In this document: positions 52,211 through 62,341 of the stretch, one piece after another | Position numbering within the stretch: the stretch's first letter is position 1 | Layout of the letters: the number at the start of each line of letters is the position of its first letter | NCBI RefSeq assembly: GCF_021390475.1 | Contig: NZ_JAJUWS010000002.1 | Span: forward strand, 62,001-126,000 | DNA length: 64,000 nt | Source: Streptomyces sp. ST2-7A | GTDB taxonomy: Bacteria; Actinomycetota; Actinomycetes; Streptomycetales; Streptomycetaceae | Direction of reading: 5' to 3' | Made by a program: the position numbers and the translations under genes | The notes under the pieces: generated by a model | What the model was told of the DNA's origin: nothing | What the model saw: only the letters and a program-made list of their open reading frames with translations | Databases searched by the model: none

Positions 52211-54829
52211 TCAGCCGATCCGGGTGAGGCGGGGGCCGACCCCCGGCTCGGCCAGATCCTCGCCCAACTCCACCGGCACCTCGATGGCCCCGTCGCCGTC
52301 ACCGACCGTCAGGACACCCACCCCGGTACCGGCCGGCGCCTCCGAGGGCACCTCGCCCGCCTCCAGGTTCAACTCCACGGTCAGTCCGGCCCAGCCCACT
52401 GCCGGGACGTCCTCGGCGACGACGATCGGTGTCCGGCCGCCGAGCCGGTCGTCCACGTGACCGACCACCGTCCCCGCCTCCAACACGCTCTCCTTGACCA
52501 GCTGCTCCTGCGCGAAGCGCATCAGCGCGTCCCCCGCGCTCACCGCGCCGGTCCGGATGGAGTTGTCCGACGGGTGCGGGGGCTGGGTGAGCACGGCACC
52601 GATGATCGACATCGCCTCCCCGTCCACCTCCTGACGGGCGGCGAACAGGAAGTTGCCGCCCGCGTCGGTGCGGCTGCCGGTCTTGATGCCCGTCACACCG
52701 TTGACCGGCACCAGGTAGTTCCCGTTGGAGTAGGAGTTGCCGTACTGATCGGTGAAGCCGGAGACCCCGACGACCTGCCGGAACACCGCGTCGCGCATCA
52801 CCGCGCGTCCCAGTTTCACCTGGTCGGCGGCGGTGCTGACAGTCGTCATCTCGTAGCCGCTGGGGTCGGTGTAGACGGTGTCGTCCATCCCCAGCTCGGC
52901 GGCGGCCTCGTTCATCTTCTCCACGAACGCCTCCTGCGAGCCGGCGTCCCAACGCGCCAGCAACCAGGCCAGGTTGTTGCCCGAGGCGATCATCAACCCC
53001 TGCAACGCCTCGCGCTGGGTGATGGTGTCGCCGGCCCGCAGGTCCACCACGGAGTCGCCGCGCGTCTCCCCGAGCGCGTAGTCGTCCTGGGCCCGCTGGT
53101 CGATCGGGATCAGCGCACCGTCCTCGTCCGGTTCCATCGGGTGATCGCGCAGGAGCACGTAGGCGGTCATGGTCTTGGTGACGCTGGCGATCGGCACCGG
53201 CGTCTGCTCGCCGGACGTACCGAAGGTGCCCACGCCGTCCACGTCCAGCGCGCCCTGCCCGGAGGCCGGCCAGGGGACGTCGGCGGCCGCGCCCTCGAAG
53301 GTGTACCGATCGGCGACCGTGATCACCGCCTGCGGCAGCGGCAACGGGCGCAGCAGTTGCGCCACCACCAGCAGGATGCCCACCAGCACCGCCAGGGGCG
53401 ACCAGATCTTGATCCGGCGCAACAGGGTGCGCAGCGGGGAGGGCGGCGGCGGCGGACGGTTGGTCAGGCTGGCCAGCAACTCCAGCGGGTTCTTGGGCCC
53501 GGCCGCCGGTTCCGGCTCCGGTGTACCGACCGCCGTGCCGGCGGTGCCCTTCCCGGACCCGTCCTCGCTCCTCTCCCCGCCGTTGGTGCGGGACGCGGCG
53601 GCGGGCACGTCGGCGTCGGTGCGCAGCGGCACGAAGGTGCTGCCGGCCCGGGGGTCGGCGGTCTTCTTGTCGGCGGTCTTCCCGTCAGCGGTCTCCGGGG
53701 CGACTTTCGCCCCGGTGTCTCCGGCCGGGGCCGCCGGCCCACGGGGGTCGGCCGGCGACGCCGGGGCGGCCTTCCCGCTCGACTCCTCGGCGGTCTTCTC
53801 CCCCGACTTCGTGTCCTTCGCCGCCAGGGAGGGCACCCGAAGGGCCGTGGTGCGATCGGCGGGCACGTCCGCCTCCGCACCCGCACCGGCCTTCCCGGCC
53901 CCGGCGGCCTTCCCCGCCGCTTTCCCGGCCTTCCCCGGGCCCGAGGGCACCCGCAACACCGCCGTCCGGTCCGAGGGCGCCTCCGCGCCCGCACCGGCCT
54001 CCCCCACGCCCTCCCCCGCCGACCCGGCACCCGACTTCCCGTCCGGCTCGGCCCCCGGCTCGGTGGTGGTCGGCTCGGCCGACTCCTCGTCGGTGGGCTC
54101 GGCCCGCTCGGGCCCGGCGGGGTTCGCGGCGCGGGTGGCCCCGGCCTTCCCCGCGTCCGCCGTGGTGCCGGCCTCGTCGGGGGCCCGGTGCCCGTCCGGC
54201 CCGCTTCCCGCCTCAGGGGCATCGGCCTCCGGTTCGGGGTCCCCGGCGGCGTCGTCCGCGTCCGGGCGCGGGGTGCCGTCGTCCCCGGCCCGGACGGGCC
54301 GGGGCAGGCGGGACCCGGCCGTGTCCCCGGTCGTCCCCGCGCTCCCGGTCCGACCCGCCCCGTCGTTCCCGTCCGCCACGTCGGCCGTCCCCGGCCCCCC
54401 CGCCGGGGAGGCACCATCGCTTTCCGGCCGCGCGGACGGGGTTGACGCGCGGGGATCCCCCACTCCCCCGGTCGGGGCCTTCCCGGCGGTGGCGGGGCGG
54501 ACGCGCAGCATCGTGGTGCCCTCCCCCGTGCCCGTTCCCCCGCCGGACGCCTCCGGAGCGGCCTCCGATTCCCCCGGGGGGAAGTCACCCGGGGGAAGGC
54601 CGTCGGCCGGGAGGTCACCGGCGGGAACGCGGAGCACCGCGGTGCGCTCGCCCCCTCCCGCCGTCCCCGCGACAGGGGCGACGTCGGTGCCCGACCGTTC
54701 CCCCGCCCGTCCCGGCTTCCCCGTTCCAGCGGCCCCCGGGGGAACCGTCCCGGTGGTTCCGGGCGTCCTCGTGTTCGCCCGACCCTGCTCCCGCTCGTTC
54801 TCCGGGATCTCCGGGGACTGACCCGCCAC
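52211..54829 (-). CDS. Membrane-anchored D-alanyl-D-alanine carboxypeptidase (PBP5/DacA-type)
   Basis: An 872-residue protein. A disordered cytosolic region (1-475) precedes one transmembrane helix (about 478-494) and an external S11 peptidase domain with SxxK S549-VT-K552, SGN (616-618) and KTG (716-718). A beta-rich C-terminal domain follows. It trims the terminal D-Ala of peptidoglycan stem peptides. The cytosolic part repeats the motif RTAVLRVP or a variant at about 61-68, 105-110, 287-294, 325-333 and 397-403; these threonines may be kinase targets. GTG 54829 follows GAGGAGG. It is divergent from the GPP34 gene. Confidence 0.92.
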   Translation of the reverse strand: MAGQSPEIPENEREQGRANTRTPGTTGTVPPGAAGTGKPGRAGERSGTDVAPVAGTAGGGERTAVLRVPAGDLPADGLPPGDFPPGESEAAPEASGGGTGTGEGTTMLRVRPATAGKAPTGGVGDPRASTPSARPESDGASPAGGPGTADVADGNDGAGRTGSAGTTGDTAGSRLPRPVRAGDDGTPRPDADDAAGDPEPEADAPEAGSGPDGHRAPDEAGTTADAGKAGATRAANPAGPERAEPTDEESAEPTTTEPGAEPDGKSGAGSAGEGVGEAGAGAEAPSDRTAVLRVPSGPGKAGKAAGKAAGAGKAGAGAEADVPADRTTALRVPSLAAKDTKSGEKTAEESSGKAAPASPADPRGPAAPAGDTGAKVAPETADGKTADKKTADPRAGSTFVPLRTDADVPAAASRTNGGERSEDGSGKGTAGTAVGTPEPEPAAGPKNPLELLASLTNRPPPPPSPLRTLLRRIKIWSPLAVLVGILLVVAQLLRPLPLPQAVITVADRYTFEGAAADVPWPASGQGALDVDGVGTFGTSGEQTPVPIASVTKTMTAYVLLRDHPMEPDEDGALIPIDQRAQDDYALGETRGDSVVDLRAGDTITQREALQGLMIASGNNLAWLLARWDAGSQEAFVEKMNEAAAELGMDDTVYTDPSGYEMTTVSTAADQVKLGRAVMRDAVFRQVVGVSGFTDQYGNSYSNGNYLVPVNGVTGIKTGSRTDAGGNFLFAARQEVDGEAMSIIGAVLTQPPHPSDNSIRTGAVSAGDALMRFAQEQLVKESVLEAGTVVGHVDDRLGGRTPIVVAEDVPAVGWAGLTVELNLEAGEVPSEAPAGTGVGVLTVGDGDGAIEVPVELGEDLAEPGVGPRLTRIG

Positions 54830-55059
54830 CCGCGCCTCCTCGCCTATCGTGCACCGGTCGCCGACCGGATCACTGCCGATATCAGTGTGCCGCTTCCTGT
54901 GCACCGTGGCGCACAGCCTCCCCCATGGCGGAAAGTCGCGGTCTACCCGCATGGACGACAACGACATATCCGCGAGTTGCATCACAAATCGACCACGCAC
55001 CCTCGACAGAACATTGTGAGAGGCGTCACCCTGTCTTTCATCCACGCGGGGAGGCATGG

Positions 55060-55833
55060 ATGAGCAGGAGTCGTAGAAGCATTCCGGAGGAGCTACTGCT
55101 GCTTGCTCTGGACCCGACCACGGGTACCACAGCACAGCCGCAGTCGCTCGACCTCGGCCTGGCCGGGGCACAGCTCGTCGAGCTGGCTCTCGCGGGGCGC
55201 ATCGCCCCGAACGGAGACCGTATCGCCGTGGTACTCGCACGGCCCACCGGTGATCCGACCCTGGACACCGCATTGGAGTTGCTGCGCAGGCGCGGCGCCC
55301 CGGTGCGGGCGGTCCACTGGGTCGGAGGCCCCCGGCTGGGCCTGCGGCAGACCTACCTGTCCCATCTGGAACGCTGCGGCATGGTGCACGCGGTGGAGAA
55401 CCAGATGTGCGGTGTGCTGCCGACAACGCGGTACCAGGCGACCGACACGGAGGTCAGCCGGGAGATCAGGGCCCGCCTGGACGGTGCGATACGCACCGGG
55501 TCCCCACCGGACGCCAGAACGGCCGCCCTGGCCGCCCTGGCGCACGCGGTGGGGCTGGGCAAGCACCTGTACCCGGGCAACGAGGGGCGGTCCTCCCGCT
55601 CCCGGTTGCGGGACCTGATCCGCCACGACCCGATGGGTGGGCTCGTCGCCCACGCCGTCATGGACGTGCAGAACGGTGCGGCCGGTCAGGCGCGTCGGGC
55701 CGCTCCGGCGCCCGTACGCGGCCGACGACCGACCGTGCCGGCGACGGCCCGGGGCGGACAACAGGTGCCGGACCAGACCCGTCGACGGGAGTCGGCCAGG
55801 GCGTCCGCCCGGCCGTCCCTCTCGCCGCATTAG
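55060..55833 (+). CDS. GPP34 (GOLPH3-like) family protein
   Basis: A 257-residue cytosolic protein of the Golgi phosphoprotein 3 family, which in eukaryotes binds PI4P; the bacterial role is unknown. It has SIPEELLLLALDPTTG, a helix with LDLGLAGAQLVELALAGRI, GDPTLDTALELLRRRG and the late ARTAALAALAHAVGLGKHLY. The last 45 residues are basic and Pro/Arg rich. ATG 55060 has GGGGAGG upstream. It shares an approximately 230-base divergent promoter region with the carboxypeptidase. Confidence 0.9.
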   Translation: MSRSRRSIPEELLLLALDPTTGTTAQPQSLDLGLAGAQLVELALAGRIAPNGDRIAVVLARPTGDPTLDTALELLRRRGAPVRAVHWVGGPRLGLRQTYLSHLERCGMVHAVENQMCGVLPTTRYQATDTEVSREIRARLDGAIRTGSPPDARTAALAALAHAVGLGKHLYPGNEGRSSRSRLRDLIRHDPMGGLVAHAVMDVQNGAAGQARRAAPAPVRGRRPTVPATARGGQQVPDQTRRRESARASARPSLSPH

Positions 55834-55924
55834 CGCCGGTCGACAACCGGCCCGCGCGCCCCGACGGCGCACGGGCCGGTCCGATCGGTGCCGTGATCCC
55901 ACCGGGAGCCGCCGATACGGGGTG

Positions 55925-55970
55925 CGGGGTCCGTCGGTCCATCGCCGAGTGCGGTGGACCGACGGCCCCG
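55925..55970 (+). terminator. Terminator after GPP34
   Basis: CGGGGTCCGTCGGTCCA (55925-55941) pairs with TGGACCGACGGCCCCG (55955-55970) with one bulged T. The rest of the 370-base gap to 56203 contains a GGGTTCGAACCC sequence resembling a tRNA T-arm, without a tRNA, and the leader of the XRE gene. Confidence 0.75.
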
Positions 55971-56203
55971 CGCCCCGTGTCCGTGTGCGCACAGGGGTTC
56001 GAACCCGGGTCCCCGATCGGGGCCTCCGGGACGTTCCGATGTCCCGCCGCGCCCCGCGAACCCCACCGGAACCGACCGTCTCCGACCGCATCGGATCGCC
56101 CGCTTGCGGTCCGTACGCCGCTGTTGACATCCTCCACCCCACACACGTCTGTAAGTGACAGGCTACCGAGCGGTGTTGGCGGCTCAACGGAGGTGCACCC
56201 CCG

Positions 56204-57073
56204 GTGACGGGAACGATCAATCCCACGGTGCGGCGGCGCAGGCTCGGTCAGGAGCTGCGCAGGCTCCGCGAGGACCGGGGCATGACGGCCGAGGAGGTCG
56301 CCGACCGGCTGCTGGTCTCCCAGTCGAAGATCAGCCGGTTGGAGAACGGTCGGCGCAGCATCAGCCCGCGCGACGTGCGGGATCTGTGCGGCGTGTACGA
56401 CGTACAGGACCAGAAGCTCATCGACTCGCTGATGCAGATGGCCCGCGAGTCCCGCCAGCAGGGGTGGTGGCACGCGTTCGGCGAGTTGTCGCCCGGATAC
56501 AGCGTCTACATAGGACTGGAGATGGACGCCGCCTCGCTGCGCATCTTCGAGCCCCAGGTGGTGCCGGGGCTGTTGCAGACCCCGGAGTACGCGGAGGCGG
56601 TGATCACCGGGGCGCTGCCGGAGGTCGGGACCGAGGAGGTCTCCCGCCGGGCGGAGGTGCGGCTGCGCCGGCAGGAGCGGGTGCACGACGGCGCCCGTCC
56701 GCTGCGGCTGTGGGCGGTGGTGGACGAGGCGGTGCTCCGCCGCGAGGTGGGTGGACGGTCGGTGATGGCCGAGCAGCTCAAGCATCTGGTGGATCTCTCC
56801 CGCCGCCCCAACGTGACGTTGCAGGTCCTGCCGTTCTCCTCCGGCGCGCACCCCGGCGTGAACGGACAGTTCGCGATCATGGAATTCCCGGACGCCACGG
56901 ATTCCACCGTGGTGTACCTCGAAGGAGTGACCAGCGACCTCTACCTGGAGAAACCGAACGACGTACAGAACTACGGCGTGATGTACGAGCACCTGCGGGC
57001 GCAGGCGCTCAGCCCGGAGGCCACCCGGGAATTCATCCAGCGGATCGCCGGAGAGGGCCCCGGGTGGCGCTGA
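56204..57073 (+). CDS. XRE-family regulator with DUF5753
   Basis: A 289-residue DNA-binding regulator. The N-terminal helix-turn-helix (about 14-70) reads LGQELRRLREDRGMTAEEVA and LLVSQSKISRLENGRRSIS. DUF5753 (about 95-280) has EPQVVPGLLQTPEYAEAVI, VDEAVLRREVGG and PNVTLQVLPFSSGAHPGVNG. Streptomycetes have many such regulators paired with DUF397 proteins in developmental control; the partner here is at 57477. GTG 56204 follows GGAGG. Confidence 0.93.
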   Translation: MTGTINPTVRRRRLGQELRRLREDRGMTAEEVADRLLVSQSKISRLENGRRSISPRDVRDLCGVYDVQDQKLIDSLMQMARESRQQGWWHAFGELSPGYSVYIGLEMDAASLRIFEPQVVPGLLQTPEYAEAVITGALPEVGTEEVSRRAEVRLRRQERVHDGARPLRLWAVVDEAVLRREVGGRSVMAEQLKHLVDLSRRPNVTLQVLPFSSGAHPGVNGQFAIMEFPDATDSTVVYLEGVTSDLYLEKPNDVQNYGVMYEHLRAQALSPEATREFIQRIAGEGPGWR

Positions 57074-57476
57074 GGCACTCCGGGGGGAACGGGCGGGGAG
57101 GAATCCGGGAGGGGACGCGCGGGGGACGCGGGGCGGTCCCGATGGCGGGCGTGGACACGGGTGTGGGACGGCACGGGGGCGACAACCATCAAGGCGTCCC
57201 CGCCCATCCCGCACCCCCGGGCCCGCTTCCGACACGTCCCGGCGCCGTTCCCCACACCGGGAACTCCGACTCGACCCCCGTTCTGGTGATCGATTTCGAC
57301 GCCGCCGAAAAGCCCGCCGAACCCTACACACACCCATGGGCGTTCCGCAGTCATATGCCGAAAGTGCCATTCATTCGTGTGAAACGTTTGCTCGAATCCC
57401 CCCGGGGCCCATTACCGTCCCTCCGAGGCGTCGCAGCAAGGCGGACGCCGACGTACGGAAAGGGCCGCAATACCTC
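57074..57476. other. Gap between the XRE and DUF397 genes
   Basis: About 400 bases, unusually long for this gene pair. No additional gene is supported; AAAGGG near 57460 is the likely DUF397 ribosome site. Confidence 0.5.
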
Positions 57477-57695
57477 ATGGCGATTCAGCAGGGTTCGACT
57501 CATCGGTGGACCAAGTCCTCCCACTCGGGGGGCAGCGCGTGCGTGGAGGTGCTCTCGCCCGCTTCCCCGGCCCTCCTGGTCCGGGACTCCAAGGCGCCCA
57601 CCGGCCCGCGCCTGGCCTTCTCCACCGCCTCCTGGACGGCGTTCGTCGACTCGGTGCCCGGCACCGACGCGGCCGGCGAACCGCGTCACGGCTGA
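57477..57695 (+). CDS. DUF397 protein
   Basis: A 72-residue DUF397 protein: HRWTKSSHSGGSACVEV, LLVRDSKAPTGPRLAFSTAS and WTAFVDSV. DUF397 proteins typically follow XRE/DUF5753 regulators and form a regulator-antagonist pair. ATG 57477 is the only start consistent with family length. Confidence 0.93.
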   Translation: MAIQQGSTHRWTKSSHSGGSACVEVLSPASPALLVRDSKAPTGPRLAFSTASWTAFVDSVPGTDAAGEPRHG

Positions 57696-57831
57696 CCCGG
57701 CCGGGTCCGGGGACCGACCGGCGCCGATGACGATCGGCCCGGCCGGCCGCCCGGGGCGCCCACCCCGGCCCCACCGGGGTGTCGACCACACCGCTCGGCC
57801 CGGCCGGCACCCATCCGGTCCGGCCCGCCGC

Positions 57832-58956
57832 TCACCCGAGGGGGTAGCGGTCCGTCCACACCCCCTCGACGCCCCCCGGGCGGTGCAGCGCGGGGCCCTG
57901 GGTCATCTCCATGGCGAAGTCGTCCGCCAGTTCCAGGATGGTGCCGCGACCCTCCACGCCCGCCACCCACTCGGGGGGCAACACCGTCTCGCCGTGCAGG
58001 GCGCCCAGCAGGTTGCCGCAGATCGAGCCGGTGGAGTCGGAGTCCCCGCCGTGGTTGACGGCCAGCAGCAGGCCGTGCCGGGTGTTCTCGGCGACCAGCG
58101 CGCAGTAGACCCCGATCGACAGGGCCTCCTCGGCGGTCCAGCCCTCGCCGAGCGCCTCCACCCGCTCGGGCCCCGGCATCCCCCGCCGCACCGCCCCCAA
58201 CGCGCGTTGCAGGGCGTCGGTGGTCTCCTCGTGGTGGGGGCGCACCGCGAGGTGGGCGAGCGCCTTCTGCACCGCCGCGTCCAGCCCGTCGCCGCGCACC
58301 ACGGCGTGCACGATCACCGCCAGCGCCCCCGCCGCCAGGCCGGCGGTGGGGTGGCCGTGGGTCTGCGCCGAGCACTCCACGGCGAGTTGCAGGACCAGGT
58401 GTGGGTCCCAGCCGACCAGCAGGCCGAACGGCGCGGACCGCATGACCGTGCCGCAGCCCTTGGAGCGGGGGTTCTTGGGGGTCTCCAGGGTGCCCATGCG
58501 GGCGTCGCCGAGTCCCGACAGGCAGGCGCGGCCGGGCTCCCGACGGGCGTACAGCCACTCCTCGCGAGCCAGCCAGCCGTCACCGGGTCGGCGCTCGTCC
58601 GGGCCCCAGTCCCGCTGGGTGCGATACCAGCGCAGGTGGGCGGCGTGCACGTCGCTCGGCGGGTGCCAGACCCCGCTGTCGCGGCGGATGTGCGCGCGGA
58701 TCAGGCCGTCCACGGTGAACAGGGTCATCTGGGTGTCGTCGGTGATCGCCCCCCGTCGACCGTGGGCGGGGACGTAATCGGTGACGCCGTGCGGGCCGTG
58801 GCGCTCGCGGATGGTCTCCAGGGAGTCGAACTCGATGCCCGCCCCCAGCGCGTCCCCGATGGCCCCGCCGAGCAGACAGCCGCGCACCCGGCTGCGGAAG
58901 TCCTGCTGTTCGGCGCGCCCCCACGGTCCGCCGCCGGTCACCGCCGCCGTGGTCAT
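57832..58956 (-). CDS. ADP-ribosylglycohydrolase family protein (DraG/ARH-like)
   Basis: A 374-residue di-magnesium hydrolase removing ADP-ribose from proteins or other acceptors. It has VRGCLLGGAIGDALGAGIEF, the metal motif GAITDDTQMTLFT, a middle GCGTVMRSAPFGLL and the second metal motif VNHGGDSDSTGSICGNLLGA; both acidic clusters are complete. ATG 58956 is preferred to GTG 58962 because GGGAGGGGG lies at proper spacing. Cytosolic; the substrate is unknown. Confidence 0.92.
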   Translation of the reverse strand: MTTAAVTGGGPWGRAEQQDFRSRVRGCLLGGAIGDALGAGIEFDSLETIRERHGPHGVTDYVPAHGRRGAITDDTQMTLFTVDGLIRAHIRRDSGVWHPPSDVHAAHLRWYRTQRDWGPDERRPGDGWLAREEWLYARREPGRACLSGLGDARMGTLETPKNPRSKGCGTVMRSAPFGLLVGWDPHLVLQLAVECSAQTHGHPTAGLAAGALAVIVHAVVRGDGLDAAVQKALAHLAVRPHHEETTDALQRALGAVRRGMPGPERVEALGEGWTAEEALSIGVYCALVAENTRHGLLLAVNHGGDSDSTGSICGNLLGALHGETVLPPEWVAGVEGRGTILELADDFAMEMTQGPALHRPGGVEGVWTDRYPLG

Positions 58957-59220
58957 CGGCACCCCCTCCCCGTTTCGCCGAGCCGGTCGTGCTCCTTCCC
59001 CGGGCCCGGCCGGCCGACCCTCCCGGGTGCCGCGCCGGGAACCGCCCGTCGTCGACGGGCGGACCCCCTCCGGCAGGGTAGGGGAGCCGGCGCCGTCCGT
59101 CAGGAGTGCCTTCGGAACACAGGGGAACGGAATCGGCCGCGACCGGGGGTGAAGGGCGGCGGTGTGGTGGGCGGAGGAGGGGGCGCGGGACCCGGGCGCG
59201 GTCCGGGTCCCGCCGGCCGG

Positions 59221-61812
59221 TCAGTCGACCAGGGGCAGCAGTTCCGGCAGCCGACCGTCCTCCGCCAGAGCCCGTAGCCGCCGCTCCTCCGGCACCGGGC
59301 CGTAGTCGGTGGTGCGCAGCCGGGAGGGGCGCCCGGCCGCCTCGGCGATGGCCCGCAGGTCCGCCACCGAGCGGTGGGAACCGTACCGGGAGCCCGCCAT
59401 CCGGGAGATGGTCTCCTCCATCAACGTGCCACCCAGGTCGTTGGCGCCCGAGCGGAGCATCCGCGCCGCGCCCTCGGCCCCGAGCTTGACCCAGCTGGTC
59501 TGGATGTTGGTGATGTGCGGGTGCAGCAGCAGCCGTGCCATCGCGGTGACCGCCAGGTTGTCACGAAGGGTCGGCCCCGGCCGGGCGATGCCGGCCAGGT
59601 AGACCGGCGCGTTGGTGTGGATGAAGGGCAGGGTCACGAACTCGGTGAACCCCGGCACATCCTTCTCCTCGTTCGCCCGCTGCACGGCCGCCAGGGTGCG
59701 CAGGTGCCCCAGCCAGTGACGGGGTTGGTCCACGTGGCCGTACATCATCGTGGAGGAGGAGCGCAGACCCACCTCGTGGGCGGTGGAGACGACCTCGATC
59801 CAGGTGGCGGCGGGCAGCTTGCCCTTGGTGAGGATCCAGCGGACCTCGTCGTCGAGGATCTCGGCGGCGGTACCGGGGATGGAGTCCAGGCCGGCCTCGC
59901 GGGCGGCGATCAGCCACTCGCGGATCGACAGGCCGGTGCGGGAGACACCGTTGACGACCTCCATCGGCGAGAAGGCGTGCGCGTGGATGCCCGGCACCCG
60001 CTCCTTCACCGCCCGCACCAGGTCGAAGTAGGCGGTGCCCGGCAGGTCGGGGTGGATGCCGCCCTGCATGCAGACCTCGACCGCGCCCACGTCCCAGGCG
60101 CCGGCGGCGCGCTCGGCGACCTGCTCCAGGGAGAGCGTGTAGGCGTCGGCGTCGGTACGGCGCTGGGCGAAGGCGCAGAACCGGCAGCCGGTGTAACAGA
60201 CGTTGGTGAAGTTGATGTTGCGGGTGACGATGTACGTCACCTCGTCGCCGACGGTGTCGCGGCGCAGGTCGTCCGCGATCCGACACAGCGCCTCCAGGGC
60301 CGGGCCGTCGGCGTGCAGCAGCGCCAGGGCCTGCTCGTCGGTGAGCGCGGTGGGGTCGTCGGCGGCCGTGGAGAGCGCGGCGCGCAGGTCGCCCGCCACC
60401 CGCTCGGGGACCATGCCGGGGGCGGCGCTGCGGCGCAGTTCCTCCCAGTCGCCGTAGACCTCGTCGAAGTCGGCGCGGCGGTCGCCGGTGCGGCCCTCGG
60501 TGTCGATGGTGCGGTGCAGGTCGGTGCGGCCGGACGCGGTGAGCGGGCGGTCCGGCTCCTGCCAGGGGCGCCCGACCGGGCGGGCCGACTCGTCGGCGAG
60601 GCCGGTGTCGGGGTCGGCGAGGGCGGTGACGTGCGGCAGCAGCCGGGGGTCCAGCCAGGGCTCGCCGCGCCGGATGAACTCGGGATGGATGGTGAGGCGC
60701 TCGCGCAGCGTGAAGCCGGCGCCGGCGGTGCGCCGGGCCAGCTCGTCGATGTGCGGCCAGGGCCGCTCGGGGTTGACGTGGTCGGGGGTGAGCGGGGAGA
60801 CGCCGCCCCAGTCGTCGATGCCGGCGGCCAGCAGCAGCGGATACTGCTCGTCGGCGAGGTTGGGCGGGGCCTGGATACGGGCCTCGGGCCCCAGCAGCAG
60901 GCGGGTCACGGCGATCGTGGCCGCCAGCTCGGACAGTTCGGTGTCGGGGACGCCGCGCATGGCGGTGTCGGGCTTGGCCCGGAAGTTCTGGACGATGACC
61001 TCCTGCACGCCCCGGTGGGCGCGGGCCACCCGGCGCAGCGCGAAGAGGGAGTCCACCCGTTCCTCGACGGTCTCGCCGATGCCGATGAGCAGACCGGTGG
61101 TGAAGGGGACGGCGGAGCGCCCGGCGTCCTCGAGCACCCGCAGCCGCACGGCGGGCTCCTTGTCGGGGGAACCGTGGTGCGGGCCGCCGGGCTCGGACCA
61201 CAGCCGCTCGGCGGTGGTCTCCAACATCATCCCCATGGAGGGCGCCACGGGCTTGAGTCGCTGGAAGTCGGCCCACCCGAGCACACCGGGGTTGAGGTGG
61301 GGCAGCAGTCCGGTCTCCTCCAGGACCCGGATGGCCATCGCCCGCACGTAGGCGAGGGTGTCGTCGTAGCCGTGCGCGTCGAGCCACTCGCGGGCCTCGG
61401 GCCAGCGGTCCTCGGGGCGGTCGCCGAGCGTGAACAGCGCCTCCTTGCAGCCCTGTTCGGCGCCGCGTCGGGCGATGTCCAGTACCTCGTCGGGGGACAG
61501 GTAGGGCTGCCGCCCGGCACGGCGCAACTTCCCGGGGACGGTGACGAAGGTGCAGTAGTGGCAGCGGTCCCGGCACAGACGGGTGAGGGGGATGAAGACC
61601 TTCTTTGAGAAGGTGATCACACCGGGGCGACCGGCCGCCTCCAGGCCGGCGTCGCGGATCCGGGAGGCGACGGCGCACAGCCGCTCCAGATCCGCGTCGC
61701 GGGCCGTCAGCAGGACGGCGGCCTCGGCGGCGTCGAGGGTGACGCCGTTCTCGGCTCGACGCAACGCGCGTCGCATGGCGGTGGCCCCGGGGCGGTGCGC
61801 GCTCGTGGTCAT
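59221..61812 (-). CDS. fbiC: FbiC: CofG-CofH fusion 7,8-didemethyl-8-hydroxy-5-deazariboflavin synthase
   Basis: An 863-residue bifunctional radical-SAM enzyme making the deazaflavin chromophore (Fo) of coenzyme F420 from tyrosine and 5-amino-6-ribitylaminouracil. The CofG half (about 65-400) binds its cluster through CRDRCHYC (C80, C84, C87); the CofH half (about 500-850) through CYTGCRFC (C539, C543, C546). Late CofH segments include [11 protein letters not shown] and [12 protein letters not shown]. Length equals the usual actinobacterial fusion. ATG 61812 is chosen on family length. The gene is monocistronic here; F420 side-chain genes are not in the window. Confidence 0.97.
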   Translation of the reverse strand: MTTSAHRPGATAMRRALRRAENGVTLDAAEAAVLLTARDADLERLCAVASRIRDAGLEAAGRPGVITFSKKVFIPLTRLCRDRCHYCTFVTVPGKLRRAGRQPYLSPDEVLDIARRGAEQGCKEALFTLGDRPEDRWPEAREWLDAHGYDDTLAYVRAMAIRVLEETGLLPHLNPGVLGWADFQRLKPVAPSMGMMLETTAERLWSEPGGPHHGSPDKEPAVRLRVLEDAGRSAVPFTTGLLIGIGETVEERVDSLFALRRVARAHRGVQEVIVQNFRAKPDTAMRGVPDTELSELAATIAVTRLLLGPEARIQAPPNLADEQYPLLLAAGIDDWGGVSPLTPDHVNPERPWPHIDELARRTAGAGFTLRERLTIHPEFIRRGEPWLDPRLLPHVTALADPDTGLADESARPVGRPWQEPDRPLTASGRTDLHRTIDTEGRTGDRRADFDEVYGDWEELRRSAAPGMVPERVAGDLRAALSTAADDPTALTDEQALALLHADGPALEALCRIADDLRRDTVGDEVTYIVTRNINFTNVCYTGCRFCAFAQRRTDADAYTLSLEQVAERAAGAWDVGAVEVCMQGGIHPDLPGTAYFDLVRAVKERVPGIHAHAFSPMEVVNGVSRTGLSIREWLIAAREAGLDSIPGTAAEILDDEVRWILTKGKLPAATWIEVVSTAHEVGLRSSSTMMYGHVDQPRHWLGHLRTLAAVQRANEEKDVPGFTEFVTLPFIHTNAPVYLAGIARPGPTLRDNLAVTAMARLLLHPHITNIQTSWVKLGAEGAARMLRSGANDLGGTLMEETISRMAGSRYGSHRSVADLRAIAEAAGRPSRLRTTDYGPVPEERRLRALAEDGRLPELLPLVD

Positions 61813-62341
61813 TCCCCGAGCATACGAGCGGCACCCGGATCGGGACGGGTGGGGAGGGTGGCGCGTTTCCGGCCGACTCCCCGCATACCACCGCGCCCGG
61901 CGGGCGATCGGGTGGGGTTTGAGATGCGTCACGTCGGGCCGGAACGGGTCGGATCCGCCGGGTCCGGGCGGGTCCGCGGCGAACGGGCGGGCCCCGGGCG
62001 GGGGCGACCGTCCGACCGTGCCGGAGAGCGGATGTCCCGGCCGCCCCGGGTGTCCCCTCCGTCCCCCTTGCCCCGGCCGTCCCGGGCGCGGCGGACTCGC
62101 CGCGGTCGATCGTCAACCGGATTGTTCCGTAGCGGACTTGGCACGGATACGACCTGACGTTCCCGGCCCGTAACGTGCAGACTGTGCGGAGCGCGGGACG
62201 ACCCGCGCGGCCACGCGCGTCGCACGCCCCGGGGCAGCCGCCCCGGGACCGGGCCGGTTCCCACGGGAACGGCCGCACGCGCGGACAGGGGATCGACACG
62301 GGCCCGGGGACGGTGAGGCACCGTCGACGGGACGGAGGACG
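61813..62341. other. Divergent promoter region between fbiC and the AfsR-type gene
   Basis: About 530 bases, no credible gene. Around 62110-62180 a relatively AT-richer segment with TTGTTCC and TTGGCAC elements may be the promoter of the regulator; no exact consensus was found. Confidence 0.5.

Noticed and set aside
55985..56010. Possible tRNA around a GGGTTCGAACCC sequence
   Set aside because: Only a T-arm-like palindrome; no acceptor, D or anticodon stems on either strand.
59374..61608. Plus-strand frame of 744 codons
   Set aside because: Gly/Val/His-rich antisense of fbiC.
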